64,000 bases of DNA from Dictyobacter kobayashii (GCF_003967555.1 NZ_BIFS01000001.1:620001-684000), one strand, 5' to 3'. Counted from the stretch's first letter, positions 27,204 through 37,650 are shown. Numbers and translations: made by a program. Notes: generated by a model from the sequence alone, not told the origin.

Positions 27204-28919
27204 TTATTTTTGGCGTTGGAGTTTAAATGGATTACTCCATGGGAGGCCGATTTGAACACGGATGACTAGCAATGTTGCTACCAGGAGCCAGAAGCAGAAG
27301 GATAGGTCCTGCGCTAGAAACGAGCTATCAACCATACCCTGGATGAGTCCGGCTAGCATAGCGGCAGCGGACCCGATCGCCATCCAGCGCCAGTGCTCAC
27401 TCTGTTCTACTACATGACTGGACAGGTAGCGAAGAATGGCGGCAAAGAGCCAGAAGAAGAGGACCAGGATGGTAATAAAAGCGAGCAGGCCAAAAATGCC
27501 GATACTAACCCAGACATGCAGGAAGATATTGTGAGGGTGCGAGAGGCCCGGCTCATCATACATATGCGTTGTCTTGCCGTTTACCTCACTGACAATATAG
27601 TAGTGGGAGGCAAGCGGACAGGTTTGCATCCATGAAAACTCGGGTGAATTGGGCCCATACGTTTGATAATCTTTATTGCCTATATTAGGAACAACGCGCG
27701 GATCGGCGTAGTGGCAGATCCAGTTATCGAGCCCATAACCAAATAGTGGTTGATCATGAATCATGGCCTCAGCGCTCTGCCAGAGGTATATACGTCTCTG
27801 AAGCGTTGTTACATTATTAGTATCTTTATGTCCATTAATAACTGTATCAACGATCGCCTGATTCACTTTATGATGAAACACGCCATAACCTGCGACGGCG
27901 ACGACGATGGCAATGGCCCCTCCAACCAGTAAGACCTTACGGTTGCGAATGGCTAATATCACGATAAATAATAATACAACCGGGAAGGCCGCAATCGCAG
28001 AGCCACGCGAGTCATTATGCAACAAGGAATATACAAATGGTATACACAGCAACAAAACCGGCAGGCGTATCTTCCAGGAAATGCGCGAGAACACGATGGC
28101 CAGCCCGATTGGTACAGTGTAATCAAATAACAGGCCAACGCTTGGATCACTTCCATAAACTGTATAGGTTTTCTGGAACATTGCATATTGAATGATGGCC
28201 ATGATGGCAATAATGAGGCCGGTTGCAAACAGTGAACCCAGTAAGCGTCCCAGATCCTGGCGGGAGCGCAGACACAATAGGATCAATACCACATAGAGCA
28301 AGGGGTCCAGAATCTCTTGTCGGAAGGCGCGCAGCGCATCTCGCTGTGAACTGGCAACAGCCAGAGAGATCAAGGCGGCCAGCACAAAAACGACCACTGG
28401 CCACAAGAATGGTCCAGTGCGCTGCCGTAATTCAGACCACGAGAGTCGATATGGCCACTGCTGACGCTGCAGCAGCAACTGTAGCGTAGCCACCCCAACA
28501 CAGATCCAGAGCACAATCTCAGCCGGGCTGAATTCAGCCGAGCGGATCACGTCCTTGGGCGCCAGATAATAAGGAAGGGCCAGGGGTAGCAAGGCGACAG
28601 CAAAAGGTAGACGATACCAGCAAAGAGCAATAAATATACCAAGAAAAGGGAGGGCGAACCATGGATTTATGTGTGCCATGGGGCCAAGTGAAAATTTGAT
28701 ATTCTGGTTGCCAATTACATAATACAGGGCCATTGAAAGAATCAGGCCACATTCTATCAATCGATCGCGCCAGAAAGCGTAACGCGTTCTCATTATTCCG
28801 CCATTATGATTCACTGGAGGGACAGTAGCAACCGAAGGCGGCAGGTTGGCAGGTTCCGCCATATCAGGCGCCTGCGATGTTAGGTTTGTATGCGACAAAG
28901 ACATAGGTGAATCGCTCAT
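27204..28919 (-). CDS. O-antigen ligase/polymerase-like membrane protein
   Basis: About 571 residues with a long polar N-terminal region and about ten to twelve membrane helices. The Wzy_C-type region includes a large external loop with IYLWQSAEAMIHDQPLFGYG and, later, SHPHNIFLHVWVSIG, the typical H-N pair of the family. The ATG at 28919 is preferred to a TTG further upstream. It is monocistronic. It probably joins or polymerises surface glycans, and the substrate is unknown. Relatives also include bicarbonate-transporter-like proteins, so the activity is not certain. Confidence 0.82.
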   Translation of the reverse strand: MSDSPMSLSHTNLTSQAPDMAEPANLPPSVATVPPVNHNGGIMRTRYAFWRDRLIECGLILSMALYYVIGNQNIKFSLGPMAHINPWFALPFLGIFIALCWYRLPFAVALLPLALPYYLAPKDVIRSAEFSPAEIVLWICVGVATLQLLLQRQQWPYRLSWSELRQRTGPFLWPVVVFVLAALISLAVASSQRDALRAFRQEILDPLLYVVLILLCLRSRQDLGRLLGSLFATGLIIAIMAIIQYAMFQKTYTVYGSDPSVGLLFDYTVPIGLAIVFSRISWKIRLPVLLLCIPFVYSLLHNDSRGSAIAAFPVVLLFIVILAIRNRKVLLVGGAIAIVVAVAGYGVFHHKVNQAIVDTVINGHKDTNNVTTLQRRIYLWQSAEAMIHDQPLFGYGLDNWICHYADPRVVPNIGNKDYQTYGPNSPEFSWMQTCPLASHYYIVSEVNGKTTHMYDEPGLSHPHNIFLHVWVSIGIFGLLAFITILVLFFWLFAAILRYLSSHVVEQSEHWRWMAIGSAAAMLAGLIQGMVDSSFLAQDLSFCFWLLVATLLVIRVQIGLPWSNPFKLQRQK

Positions 28920-29284
28920 GACACATTTTACCAATCCGCACGCCAGTGTGCATATTCTTTTTTTATGGCCGTCAATGCGGCATCAAGGAGAAGGGGATGT
29001 AGATGTGGGCACAGCGCTCATGCTTCCATTGAGAAGGTCTCATCTCCCTGCGCTCCTATTGACTTTTCTATATCGATGGGTGACGAAAACATAAACTGTA
29101 GACAAACAAGAATTATAACAGAATCCAGATACCTAAGTCCATTACTCAGAAGATAAGGGGGTGCTGGTGGAATCTATAGTACCAGGATGGCTGAGGAGGC
29201 GTGCTCAAGATAGAGGCTGAAGTCACTAACCTCAGGAGCAGATGGGCAACAGATACATCTACTTCTGAAGTCAGTAGCTACCTA
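28920..29284. other. Intergenic region, nothing recognised
   Basis: About 365 bases between the DtxR-type gene stop and the O-antigen-ligase-like start, both minus strand. It should contain the promoter of the latter, but no clear boxes, repeats or ORF could be supported. Confidence 0.4.
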
Positions 29285-30007
29285 TTACGCAGGTACAACC
29301 CAGAGCTTAGCAGCAGCTTCGGCACTGATGGCAACCACACGCTCGTCTACCAGTAAGCGCACCTTCTCTTGTGGCTCTGCCTCCGAGGACTCGGCAGGAG
29401 CTGTTGCATCGGCCTGGGCCAGCATCATTAAACGTGTGCCCGGCGTCAGACTTTTCTCATGCATGTACATAATCAATGCCTCTTCATCCTCTACCACCTC
29501 TGAGACACATAGTATTCTAACATGTGTGCCATTGGTTACAGTTGAGAGGCGTACAGCATGGTTGTCTTTAAGATAAGTACGAGCGTTAGGCACTGAACCA
29601 GGAATAGGATTACCATGTGGACAGGTCATTGGATTGTTGAGATTGGCAATTACACGTGATTCAACTGCCCCCGAGATGAAGTGTTCCAGGCGGCAGGCTT
29701 CTTCATGGACCTCGTGCCACTGCATTCCCAACATGTCAACCAGGAAACGCTCAGTCAGGCGATGGCGGCGTAAAACAGCTTCCGCTGCCTGATTGCCAGC
29801 CTCAGTCAAAGACACATGTCGCTTGGAATTCATCTCTACATAGCCATCCCGCACGAGACGTTTCAACATCTCCGTTACCGTAGGAGGCGAGACCTGAAAA
29901 CGTTGCGCCAGCCGAGCGCCGATAACCACCTCATCTTCCATACTCATGTTGTAAATCATTTCCAGGTATTCTTCAACCGTTGCACTTAAGATCTCTTCTG
30001 TTTTCAT
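29285..30007 (-). CDS. DtxR/MntR-family metal-dependent transcriptional regulator
   Basis: A 240-residue regulator. The N-terminal winged helix contains LAQRFQVSPPTVTEMLKRL. The metal-binding/dimerisation domain has the family pattern HRLTERFLVDMLGMQWHEVHEEACRLEH and CPHGNPIPG. The C-terminal FeoA/SH3-like domain includes an insert rich in Ala and Glu (about 200-215). It should repress uptake genes when Mn(II) or Fe(II) is bound. No metal transporter is adjacent, so targets are elsewhere. Confidence 0.92.
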   Translation of the reverse strand: MKTEEILSATVEEYLEMIYNMSMEDEVVIGARLAQRFQVSPPTVTEMLKRLVRDGYVEMNSKRHVSLTEAGNQAAEAVLRRHRLTERFLVDMLGMQWHEVHEEACRLEHFISGAVESRVIANLNNPMTCPHGNPIPGSVPNARTYLKDNHAVRLSTVTNGTHVRILCVSEVVEDEEALIMYMHEKSLTPGTRLMMLAQADATAPAESSEAEPQEKVRLLVDERVVAISAEAAAKLWVVPA

Positions 30008-30350
30008 GGCACCATGTCCCGTTTCTCTAGTATCTTCAAAAAGCGGCTGCTATATGTAGCCAGGAGGAGCTGTAATCTCGAGGAAGGAAAGGAAGAAATG
30101 ATAGCATCCCTTTCCGTCAATTGTACATACGCTTTTCGGGGGCGTACTCCACTACTAGTGTAACATTTTTTGTGCCTACAGTCTATATGCATGATACAAC
30201 CGGTTACGCTATAGTATACATTTTTCTTATGTGGTAGTTATTGTAGTATTTTTACTACAGTTTATAAGAATAGCATTTCTTCCTACATCTGCATTTGTAT
30301 TTAACAATTGCGAGGAGGAATATAGTAAATGAGAAAGGAGAAGTAGAAGT
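30008..30350. promoter_or_regulatory. Divergent promoter region with AT-rich dyad
   Basis: Nested dyads are present: TGTAGTA/TACTACA (30242-30248 and 30253-30259) inside TTCTTAT/ATAAGAA (30224-30230 and 30264-30270). A TATAGT at 30210-30215 is a possible -10 box. The dyad could bind the DtxR-type regulator, but this is only a guess. Confidence 0.4.
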
Positions 30351-31166
30351 ATGGAGCAGGACCCATCGTCAAAAATGTTACTCAAACCTGATACAAGTTA
30401 TCACTCATCGACCAGAGGTCGACTGACCTGTTTACGTTCTATCACCCCAAAACATATGGTGCTACTCCTATGTAGCATGCTACTCCTCTGGGGATCCTTT
30501 ATAACGTCCCAGCAACAACCTGATGCACACGCTGCATCAAATTCCCTGTCGTCTGCGAACTGTTCCTGGCATCGCATCAGTGCTGGTGATACACTCAACG
30601 GCATTGCCTATTTCTATCGTGCCAATATATGGACCATTGCCCGGGTCAATCGGATTCGCAATATCAATCTGATATACACCGGCCAGAGCCTCTGCATTCC
30701 ATCAAAAGTAAAAAGGGCAGCCTCCGGCTTGCATACCAATGGCTATGTCAGCTGGTATAACTACAGAGCCCTGGACTGGTCAACGCGCATGCAGGCCCAT
30801 CATCTGCTACGCAGTGCCGCTGCTAGATACGGTCTTCCGGTCAACCTGATGCTAGCCATTGCCTGGCAAGAAAGTGGCTGGAGGCAACATGTTATCGCTA
30901 GAGACGGCGGTATCGGGATTATGCAAATCATGCCCTATACGGCGCAAGGTCTCAACCGGCAAGTGAACGGACACTATGATCCTTACAAACTCTATGACAA
31001 CATAGAGTTAGGCGCCATCTATTTACGCGCGCTCTGGCACGGTTTTAACGGCAACATGAGTAAAATCATTAGCGCCTACAACGAAGGCGGCTGGAATGTG
31101 CGCCACCGTGGTATTTTTAACTGGCGCTATGTCCACAATGTACGATCCCTTATGTCGTACTACTAA
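30351..31166 (+). CDS. Secreted LysM lytic transglycosylase
   Basis: A 271-residue exported protein. The signal segment is about residues 35-62 and ends AHAAS. A LysM peptidoglycan-binding domain follows (about 72-118, SAGDTLNGIAYFYRANIWTI). The C-terminal SLT domain (about 145-265) contains the catalytic Glu in AWQESGW and the family motif GIMQIMPYTA, then SAYNEGG. It cleaves glycan strands between MurNAc and GlcNAc. The start is preceded by GAAAGGAGAAG. It stands alone, upstream of the trp T-box promoter. Confidence 0.92.
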   Translation: MEQDPSSKMLLKPDTSYHSSTRGRLTCLRSITPKHMVLLLCSMLLLWGSFITSQQQPDAHAASNSLSSANCSWHRISAGDTLNGIAYFYRANIWTIARVNRIRNINLIYTGQSLCIPSKVKRAASGLHTNGYVSWYNYRALDWSTRMQAHHLLRSAAARYGLPVNLMLAIAWQESGWRQHVIARDGGIGIMQIMPYTAQGLNRQVNGHYDPYKLYDNIELGAIYLRALWHGFNGNMSKIISAYNEGGWNVRHRGIFNWRYVHNVRSLMSYY

Positions 31167-31208
31167 AAAGCAAAAAATGCAGCATTTCAGAAAAACGCGA
31201 GTGTAGGC

Positions 31209-31237
31209 TTGACACTTGCCACTATTCACCTTATACT
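31209..31237 (+). promoter_or_regulatory. Promoter of the trpS-trp operon
   Basis: TTGACA (31209-31214) and TATACT (31232-31237) with exact 17-base spacing, just ahead of the T-box leader. It is among the strongest promoters in the window. Confidence 0.85.
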
Positions 31238-31244
31238 GTTGTAC

Positions 31245-31671
31245 ATAGACAAAAAAATAGTGAAGCCACGAACAGGAAGAGTACATAGCCATGCATGGGC
31301 ACAGAGAGTCGGGGGTGGTGGGAACCGACACCAGTCTAGCTATGGAATGGGCCTGGTAGCTAAAGAGCGAACATTTCTGCTGTGTGTCTCAGGCACACGC
31401 GAAATCAGTAGTACTCTTTCGGAATGTCCCCCGTTACTGAGGACAGGATATAATGCAGCTACGTCTCGCGCTCTAGCGCAATTTTGTAATTAAGCGACGT
31501 TAGCACAATGCACCGTATCCGGCAAGAGGGATTATCTGCCCTTTTCTAAGAAAAACCAGCAGCTAAACGTACACGACACATACTGGGCAGATGATCTAAA
31601 ACAGGGTGGTACCACGAAAGCGCATTTTATCACGCTTCTCGTCCTTGTAAGGGATGAGGGGCGTTTTTTTA
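31245..31671 (+). ncRNA. T-box leader, tryptophan type by context
   Basis: The T-box core AGGGTGGTACCACG is at 31603-31616, followed by a terminator stem (about 31632-31663) and seven T (31664-31670). Stem I is closed by GAAGAGTAC pairing with GTACTCTTT (about 31276-31284 and 31411-31419) and contains the characteristic AGAGAG and GGTGGGAACC segments. A TGG triplet at 31354-31356 is a possible Trp specifier, but I cannot fold the whole leader to prove it. The downstream genes are trpS and the trp operon. Uncharged tRNA-Trp should stabilise the antiterminator and switch them on. Confidence 0.88.
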
Positions 31672-31750
31672 TTGGAATTTTTTAGCATTACAGCATTTAA
31701 TTGTCAGGCGTCATGTATCACACACCTGAATAGTCGCGGAGGAATACACA

Positions 31751-32791
31751 ATGGCAATAGAAGCAAGTCAAGAAACACAATCTATCGAGCAGGTGAAAGC
31801 GCCAGTGAAGAAACGTGTCTTCTCTGGCATTCAGCCAACCGGCAATATCCACCTGGGCAACTACCTGGGAGCCATCCGCAACTGGGTTGAGACACAAGAC
31901 CAATATGACAACATTTTCTGTATTGTCGATCTGCATGCGATTACATTGCCGATTGATCCAAAAGAATTGCACTTTAATACCCGCAAGCTGGCGGCTCTCT
32001 ATCTGGCCTGTGGACTCGATCTCAATAGCTGCAAGCTATTCGTACAATCGCATGTCCACCAGCACGCTGAATTGCAATGGATCTTAAACTGTTTCACACC
32101 CATGGGCTGGTTGAACCGCATGACGCAGTTTAAGACCAAGGCGGGCGAGGATATGGATTCGGTTGGCACAGGACTCTATTGCTATCCAATCCTCATGGCC
32201 TGCGATATTCTGCTCTACCAGACCCATTATGTACCAGTGGGTGATGACCAACGCCAACATGTGGAACTGACCCGCGACCTGGCACAACGCGTCAATAGTC
32301 TGTATCACAAACAAATCTTTACCATCCCGGAAGCTCAAATCCGTAGCGCGGGCGCACGTATTATGTCCCTGGAAGATCCAACTAAGAAGATGAGTAAAAG
32401 TGATCCTAATCCAAATGCCTACATCACTTTGTTGGATGATCCTAAAACGATCAAAAAGAAAATCGGGCGCGCCACCACTGATTCGGAACGCCTGGTCAAA
32501 TTTGATCCAGCCCGACCCGGCATCACCAATCTGTTGTCGATTTACCAGATATTAACCGGTCAACCCGAGCAAGAGATTGAGGCCGAGTTCGAGGGCAAAG
32601 GCTATGGAGACTTCAAGGCAGCCCTGACCGATCGCCTGGTGGAGACGCTGAGTCCAATTCAGCAACGCTACCAGGAGTTGATCAGCGATATGCCTGCATT
32701 GGAAGACCTGTTGAAACAGGGCGCCGACGATGTTCGTCCCATCGCTGAACGTACGGTCCAGAAGATGAAACAGGCTGCTGGCCTGGGCTAG
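31751..32791 (+). CDS. trpS: Tryptophanyl-tRNA synthetase
   Basis: A 346-residue class I synthetase. The HIGH-like motif is GNIHLGNY in FSGIQPTGNIHLGNYLGAI, and the KMSKS motif appears as KKMSKSDPN near residue 215. It has about 20 extra residues at the N-terminus relative to the minimal enzyme. It is directly downstream of the T-box and 128 bases before trpE, so charging and biosynthesis are controlled together. A hairpin lies between trpS and trpE. Confidence 0.97.
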   Translation: MAIEASQETQSIEQVKAPVKKRVFSGIQPTGNIHLGNYLGAIRNWVETQDQYDNIFCIVDLHAITLPIDPKELHFNTRKLAALYLACGLDLNSCKLFVQSHVHQHAELQWILNCFTPMGWLNRMTQFKTKAGEDMDSVGTGLYCYPILMACDILLYQTHYVPVGDDQRQHVELTRDLAQRVNSLYHKQIFTIPEAQIRSAGARIMSLEDPTKKMSKSDPNPNAYITLLDDPKTIKKKIGRATTDSERLVKFDPARPGITNLLSIYQILTGQPEQEIEAEFEGKGYGDFKAALTDRLVETLSPIQQRYQELISDMPALEDLLKQGADDVRPIAERTVQKMKQAAGLG

Positions 32792-32802
32792 AGATTGATC
32801 GA

Positions 32803-32845
32803 TTTCTGGTTGCTTGCCTGTCAGGTACAAACAAGCAACCAGAAA
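32803..32845 (+). other. Stem-loop between trpS and trpE
   Basis: Perfect 14-bp arms (32803-32816 and 32832-32845) around a 15-nt loop, about 75 bases before trpE. It is followed by A-rich rather than T-rich sequence, so it is not a normal terminator. It could trim or stabilise the mRNA, or lower trpE expression relative to trpS. Confidence 0.5.
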
Positions 32846-32919
32846 ATAAAAATGCATTGGGTGTTCCCTGGGATTTTTGTAAGGCAATTTGCATAGCGGT
32901 AAATGGAGCAGGTGTTGAT

Positions 32920-34524
32920 ATGTATTATCCAACCTTGGATGAGGTAAAACAGGTAAGGGATGCGGTGATGAGTGGTGAGAGGAAAGATACCCGTCGGCCG
33001 CTTTTGCCGCTCTATAGCGATATTCTAGCTGATATGGAGACGCCAGTCTCAGCGTATTGTAAGACAGCGCAGCGACCATACAGCTTTTTGTTAGAGAGCG
33101 TATCAGGCGGAGAACAGGTGGCTCGTTATTCGTTTATTGGAATTGATCCCTACCTGGTAATGATTCATCGCGACGAAACGGTGAGGCTACGGCGCATGCA
33201 TGCTACCCCGGGCTCCTATAAAGAGGAAGTGGTGGCCTGTCATGATCCATTACGACTATTAGAGGAGGAGTTGGGGCAATATCAGTTAGTGACACCTCCT
33301 CATTTAGAACGCTCACATGATCAGCTGCCAAAGTTCTTTGGTGGGGCGGTTGGCTATCTCTCATATGATACGGCGGCCCGCTTTGAACGCCTTCCCCAAC
33401 CCAAACCAAATGAACTGGATCTGCCCCTGGCAGTTTTCATGCTAACTGAGACAGTGCTGGTCTTCGATCATGTGCGCCATAGTGTACGTGTAGTAACCCA
33501 TATTCACCTGGATGCACCCGATATTGAGGCAGAGTATCGTCGAACACAGGCCATTGTGGACGATGTACAGGCCCGACTCCATGAGCCGGTACGTCTACCC
33601 AAAGAACCCGAGCCAATCCGGGATGATGACGCTTTACAGGTAACCTCAAACCGAACACGGGCTGAGTTCGAGGGGATGGTTAGTCGGTCGATTGAGTATA
33701 TTAAGGCGGGAGACATTTTCCAGGTAGTGCCATCGCAGCGTTTGAGTCGCCATGTAAATGCTTCTCCTTTTACTGTATATCGGGCGCTGCGAGCCATCAA
33801 TCCTTCGCCACATATGTTCTTTCTAGACTTAGATGATTTCCACCTGGTCGGTGCCTCGCCAGAGTTGCTGGTACGCTATGAGGATAATGAGGTAACCATT
33901 CGTCCGATCGCGGGTACACGGCCACGCGGCGTGGATAAACAGAGTGATGAGCAACTGGCCATCGAGCTCCAACAAGATCCCAAGGAGCGCGCCGAACATA
34001 TCATGCTCCTGGACCTGGCACGCAATGATGTAGGACGCGTTAGTAAGATCGGTAGTATCCAGATCGATGACTTTATGACGATTGAACGCTATTCGCATGT
34101 GATGCACCTGGTAACCAATGTCTCGGGGCAACTACGCGAGGGCGTTTCACCCTTTGATGCGCTACGCGCTGGTTTTCCCGCCGGAACCGTGTCTGGGGCA
34201 CCCAAGATTCGGGCGATGGAGATCATTAGCGAGTTAGAGGGCGAGACCCGTGGGGTGTACGCGGGTGCGGTTGGCTATTTTAGCCATACGGGCAATCAGG
34301 AGACCGCTATCACACTACGTACAATGGTGATGAAAAATGGTCGGGCCTATATTCAAGCCGGTGGTGGTGTGGTGGCGGATTCAACACCAGCCAATGAATA
34401 TCAGGAGAGCTTGAATAAAGCGAAGGCGCTACTGCGCGCACTGGATGAGGCCGAACGTATCGCACAGGTTAATCGGGAGACGACCCATGAGTCGCCCACG
34501 ATTCCGCAGGGAGGGAAAAAGTAA
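32920..34524 (+). CDS. trpE: Anthranilate synthase component I
   Basis: A 534-residue enzyme making anthranilate from chorismate with ammonia from TrpG. The N-terminal regulatory part begins with the feedback-site region (FLLESVSGGEQVARYSFIG), and the C-terminal chorismate-binding domain has RTRAEFEGMVSRSIEYIKAGDIFQVV and GFPAGTVSGAPKIRAMEII. The ATG at 32920 has GGAGCAGG upstream; an earlier in-frame codon at 32857 is less likely. The trpG ATG begins one base after the stop. The LLES-type motif suggests feedback inhibition by tryptophan. Confidence 0.96.
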   Translation: MYYPTLDEVKQVRDAVMSGERKDTRRPLLPLYSDILADMETPVSAYCKTAQRPYSFLLESVSGGEQVARYSFIGIDPYLVMIHRDETVRLRRMHATPGSYKEEVVACHDPLRLLEEELGQYQLVTPPHLERSHDQLPKFFGGAVGYLSYDTAARFERLPQPKPNELDLPLAVFMLTETVLVFDHVRHSVRVVTHIHLDAPDIEAEYRRTQAIVDDVQARLHEPVRLPKEPEPIRDDDALQVTSNRTRAEFEGMVSRSIEYIKAGDIFQVVPSQRLSRHVNASPFTVYRALRAINPSPHMFFLDLDDFHLVGASPELLVRYEDNEVTIRPIAGTRPRGVDKQSDEQLAIELQQDPKERAEHIMLLDLARNDVGRVSKIGSIQIDDFMTIERYSHVMHLVTNVSGQLREGVSPFDALRAGFPAGTVSGAPKIRAMEIISELEGETRGVYAGAVGYFSHTGNQETAITLRTMVMKNGRAYIQAGGGVVADSTPANEYQESLNKAKALLRALDEAERIAQVNRETTHESPTIPQGGKK

Positions 34525-34525
34525 G

Positions 34526-35088
34526 ATGCTCTTGTTACTCGATAACTATGACAGCTTTACATACAATTTGTATCAGTACCTGGCGGAGATCGGTGCGGAG
34601 ATTGTGGTGCGGCGCAATGATGAGATCACACTCGCCGAGGTAGAACAACTCCAGCCCACCCATATTGTGGTCTCACCCGGCCCCTGCACACCCAGTGAGG
34701 CAGGAATGTCATGTGAACTGATCGCCGCCTTCGGTCCGCGCATTCCTACTTTGGGTGTTTGTCTGGGCCACCAGTCAATCGGACAGGTGTATGGCGGACG
34801 CGTTATTCGTGCGCCAGAACCAATGCATGGAAAAACTTCTCTGATGCACCATGAAGGGCAGGGGTTTTTAAAGGCCTGCCCCAACCTTTTGAAGCTATTC
34901 GCTACCATAGCTTGATTGTTGAAGCCAGCTCGCTTCCAGCAGAACTTGAAGTAACCGCCAATACAGATGACGGCCTGATCATGGGACTCAAGCATCGTAC
35001 CCATCCTGTCCAGGGTGTCCAATTTCATCCTGAATCTATTATGACAACCGTTGGTAAAGATTTATTACGAAACTTTTTAGAGCAGTAG
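34526..35088 (+). CDS. trpG: Anthranilate synthase component II (frame broken by one missing base)
   Basis: Reconstructed length 187 residues, the usual size of the glutamine amidotransferase. [17 protein letters not shown] opens the fold and the nucleophile Cys is in GVCLGHQ. The first frame loses homology after HHEGQGF and stops at 34915. The next frame carries [16 protein letters not shown] and the His-Glu pair in VQFHPES, ending at 35086-35088. One extra T in the five-T run at 34865-34869 would restore the frame. An amidotransferase lacking its His-Glu would be dead, so error is more likely than loss in a complete trp operon. Confidence 0.93.
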
Positions 35089-35143
35089 ACGAGATATGTG
35101 AGCGCAGGTTTATAGCCTGCAATGCAACCAGAGAGGACAGATT

Positions 35144-36193
35144 GTGATCATGATTCGCGAAGCTATTGCTCATATCGCGGCAGGTGCCACCCTCAATACC
35201 GAGGAAGCCGCCGCAGCCATGGAAGAAATTATGACTGGCGCCGCGACTCCCTCCCAGATTGGCGCCTTTTTGACCGCATTACGGATGCGGCCAGGGGCCG
35301 AGACAGTTGAAGAAATTGCGGGCATGGCCCTGGTCATGCGCGACAAGGCACTCCAGGTGAACCTGGAAGAGCAGGCTGCGAGTCGAGCGATGGATACCTG
35401 TGGTACCGGAGGAGATGGATCGGGCACCCTGAACGTATCCACTGCAGCGGGCATTATTGCCGCCGCTGCCGGGGCTACGATTGCTAAACATGGCAATCGC
35501 TCGGCGACCAGCAAATGCGGTAGCGCGGATGTACTGGAGGCACTGGGAGTCAAAATTGACCTGGCACCTGAGGCACTGGCGCGTAGCGTCCAGGAATGTG
35601 GTTTCGGCTTTATGTTTGCCCAGACCTACCATCCGGCCATGAAATATGTAGGTCCGACGCGGCGCGAAATTGGTATCCGCACCGTTTTCAATATCCTGGG
35701 CCCCTTAACCAATCCTGCCCATACACCATACCAGGTCCTGGGGGTCGCGGACAGCTCTTTAATGCAGAAAATGGGCGAAGTGCTATTGCTCCTGGGATGC
35801 AAGCATGCGTTGATTGTACATAGTGAAGATGGCATGGATGAATGCTCGATCAGTGCCCCCACCCACATCTGTGAGGTACGCGCTGGTCATGATCTGCACA
35901 CCTACACGATCACGCCTGAAGAAGTCGGGCTCACCAGCATCAGCGATAAACAAAGCTTCCAGGGTGGAAATCCAGCCCACAATGCCGCGATGTTGCGTGA
36001 AATTCTCTCAAGCTATAATGCCAATCCCGCTACTGATATGATCTGCCTCAACGCGGCCGCTGCCTTGATGGCAAATGAGCAGGTTGCTTCTTTTAAGGAT
36101 GGGATTAAGCTGGCACAGTCAACACTGCAAGAAGGTAAGGCCAGGCGCAAACTTGCTGAGGTCATTGAATGTTCCCAAGCATATGGTAGGTAA
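35144..36193 (+). CDS. trpD: Anthranilate phosphoribosyltransferase
   Basis: A 349-residue enzyme attaching phosphoribose to anthranilate. The family motifs are clear: DTCGTGGDGSGTLNVST (PRPP binding), KHGNRSATSKCGSADVLEALG and GPTRREIGIRTVFNILGPLTNP. The GTG at 35144 follows GAGAGGA at normal spacing; an ATG lies two codons later. It is a separate gene, not fused to trpG as in enterobacteria. Confidence 0.96.
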   Translation: MIMIREAIAHIAAGATLNTEEAAAAMEEIMTGAATPSQIGAFLTALRMRPGAETVEEIAGMALVMRDKALQVNLEEQAASRAMDTCGTGGDGSGTLNVSTAAGIIAAAAGATIAKHGNRSATSKCGSADVLEALGVKIDLAPEALARSVQECGFGFMFAQTYHPAMKYVGPTRREIGIRTVFNILGPLTNPAHTPYQVLGVADSSLMQKMGEVLLLLGCKHALIVHSEDGMDECSISAPTHICEVRAGHDLHTYTITPEEVGLTSISDKQSFQGGNPAHNAAMLREILSSYNANPATDMICLNAAAALMANEQVASFKDGIKLAQSTLQEGKARRKLAEVIECSQAYGR

Positions 36194-36199
36194 AATAAT

Positions 36200-37650
36200 A
36201 TGTTTCTCGATCGCATTGTCAATCAAACACGGATAGATTTAGCCCAACGCAAATTAGAGCTGCCGCTGGGAAAAATTCAACAGCTGGCTCTAGAGCAACC
36301 ACGCCCCCGGGATGTGCTCGAGGTATTTGAGTCAGGAGAACAGGTACACCTGATTGCCGAGGTCAAGCGTGCCTCGCCTTCTAAGGGCCTGCTGGCGCCA
36401 GATCTGGACCCGGTCGCGACCGCCAGCCTGTATGAACAAAACGGAGCTTCGGTTATTTCAGTGCTAACGGAACCGCATTTCTTTCTGGGTTCCCCTGAAT
36501 ATCTGACCGCGATCAAAAACTCGGTCAGTGTGCCTGTTTTACGTAAAGATTTTATTATCGACGAGTACCAGGTCTATGAGGCCAGAGCCTGGGCGCTGAT
36601 ATGATCCTGCTGATCTGCGCTATTCTGGATGATCAGCAGCTAAGACATCTACTGCATGTAGCGACCAGCCTGCGTATGCGCGCCCTGGTCGAGGTGCACA
36701 GCCAGGAAGAGGCCAGGCGGGCCGTGGAGGCCGGGGCGATAATCATTGGAGTGAATAGCCGCGACCTGACAACCTTTGAGATGCATCCCTACCTGATTCG
36801 GGAAATTCGACAAACACTACCTGGGGATCGCATTATTGTGGCTGAGAGCGGTATCCATAGCGCGGCCGATGTGCGCCGCCTGGCTCGCTACGATGTACAG
36901 GCGATGCTGGTCGGAGAGTCGCTGGTCGTTTCCAACGATATTCCAACGCATGTTCAAATGTTATTACACAATGCGAACCACACCACCCAGGTCAAAATCT
37001 GTGGCCTGAGTGAGGCAGAACATATCGATGCCGCCATTGATGCTGGTGCTGATATGCTAGGGTTTATTTTCCATGAACCCAGCCATCGCTACATCCAGCC
37101 AGAGCGCGTTTCTTCCATACTGGCGGCAAGCCGGAGCTATACGCAGCCAGCCAAAGGTCAGGCACTTCCTGACCTGGTAGGGGTCTTTGTGAACAAGGAG
37201 GCTGATTATATCAACGAGGTCGCCGAACAGGTTGGACTGCATTATATCCAGTTACATGGCAACGAAACTCCTGAATTCTGCCAACGGATTAAGAGACCCG
37301 TTATCAAGGCACTCTCACTACAAGATGCGACGGAACTTGAGCGCATGGAAGCCTATCGAGATGTCACCTGGCGCCTCCTGATCGATACCCCAACTCCAGA
37401 TTGGGGCGGTGCTGGTCGCATTGGTGACTGGGAACTGGCCTCGTTGGCGGCGCAGCAAAACAAGATTCTGTTGGCTGGTGGCCTCACCATCGAAAATGTT
37501 GCCAACGCCATCCAACAGGTTCACCCCTGGGGTATTGACGTTAGCAGCGGAGTTGAAACCGATAAGAAAAAAGATAGTCAGAAGATAGCAGCTTTTATAG
37601 CACAGGTACGCCAGAGCGAGAATATCAGCAGAGAGAAATTGGAGAGTTAG
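36200..37650 (+). CDS. trpCF: Bifunctional TrpC-TrpF fusion (frame broken in a G-run)
   Basis: Reconstructed length 483 residues. Residues 1 to about 255 are indole-3-glycerol phosphate synthase (AEVKRASPSKG, PVLRKDFIIDEYQVYEARA, IIGVNSRDL, VAESGIHS). The phosphoribosylanthranilate isomerase follows without a linker (QVKICGLSEAEHIDAA, YIQLHGNE, LLAGGLTIENV, GIDVSSGVE). The first frame ends at 36604 just after EARAW. A fourth G in the run at 36591-36593 restores WGADMILLI. The C-F fusion is known in enterobacteria but is uncommon elsewhere, so it is worth noting here. Confidence 0.93.
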
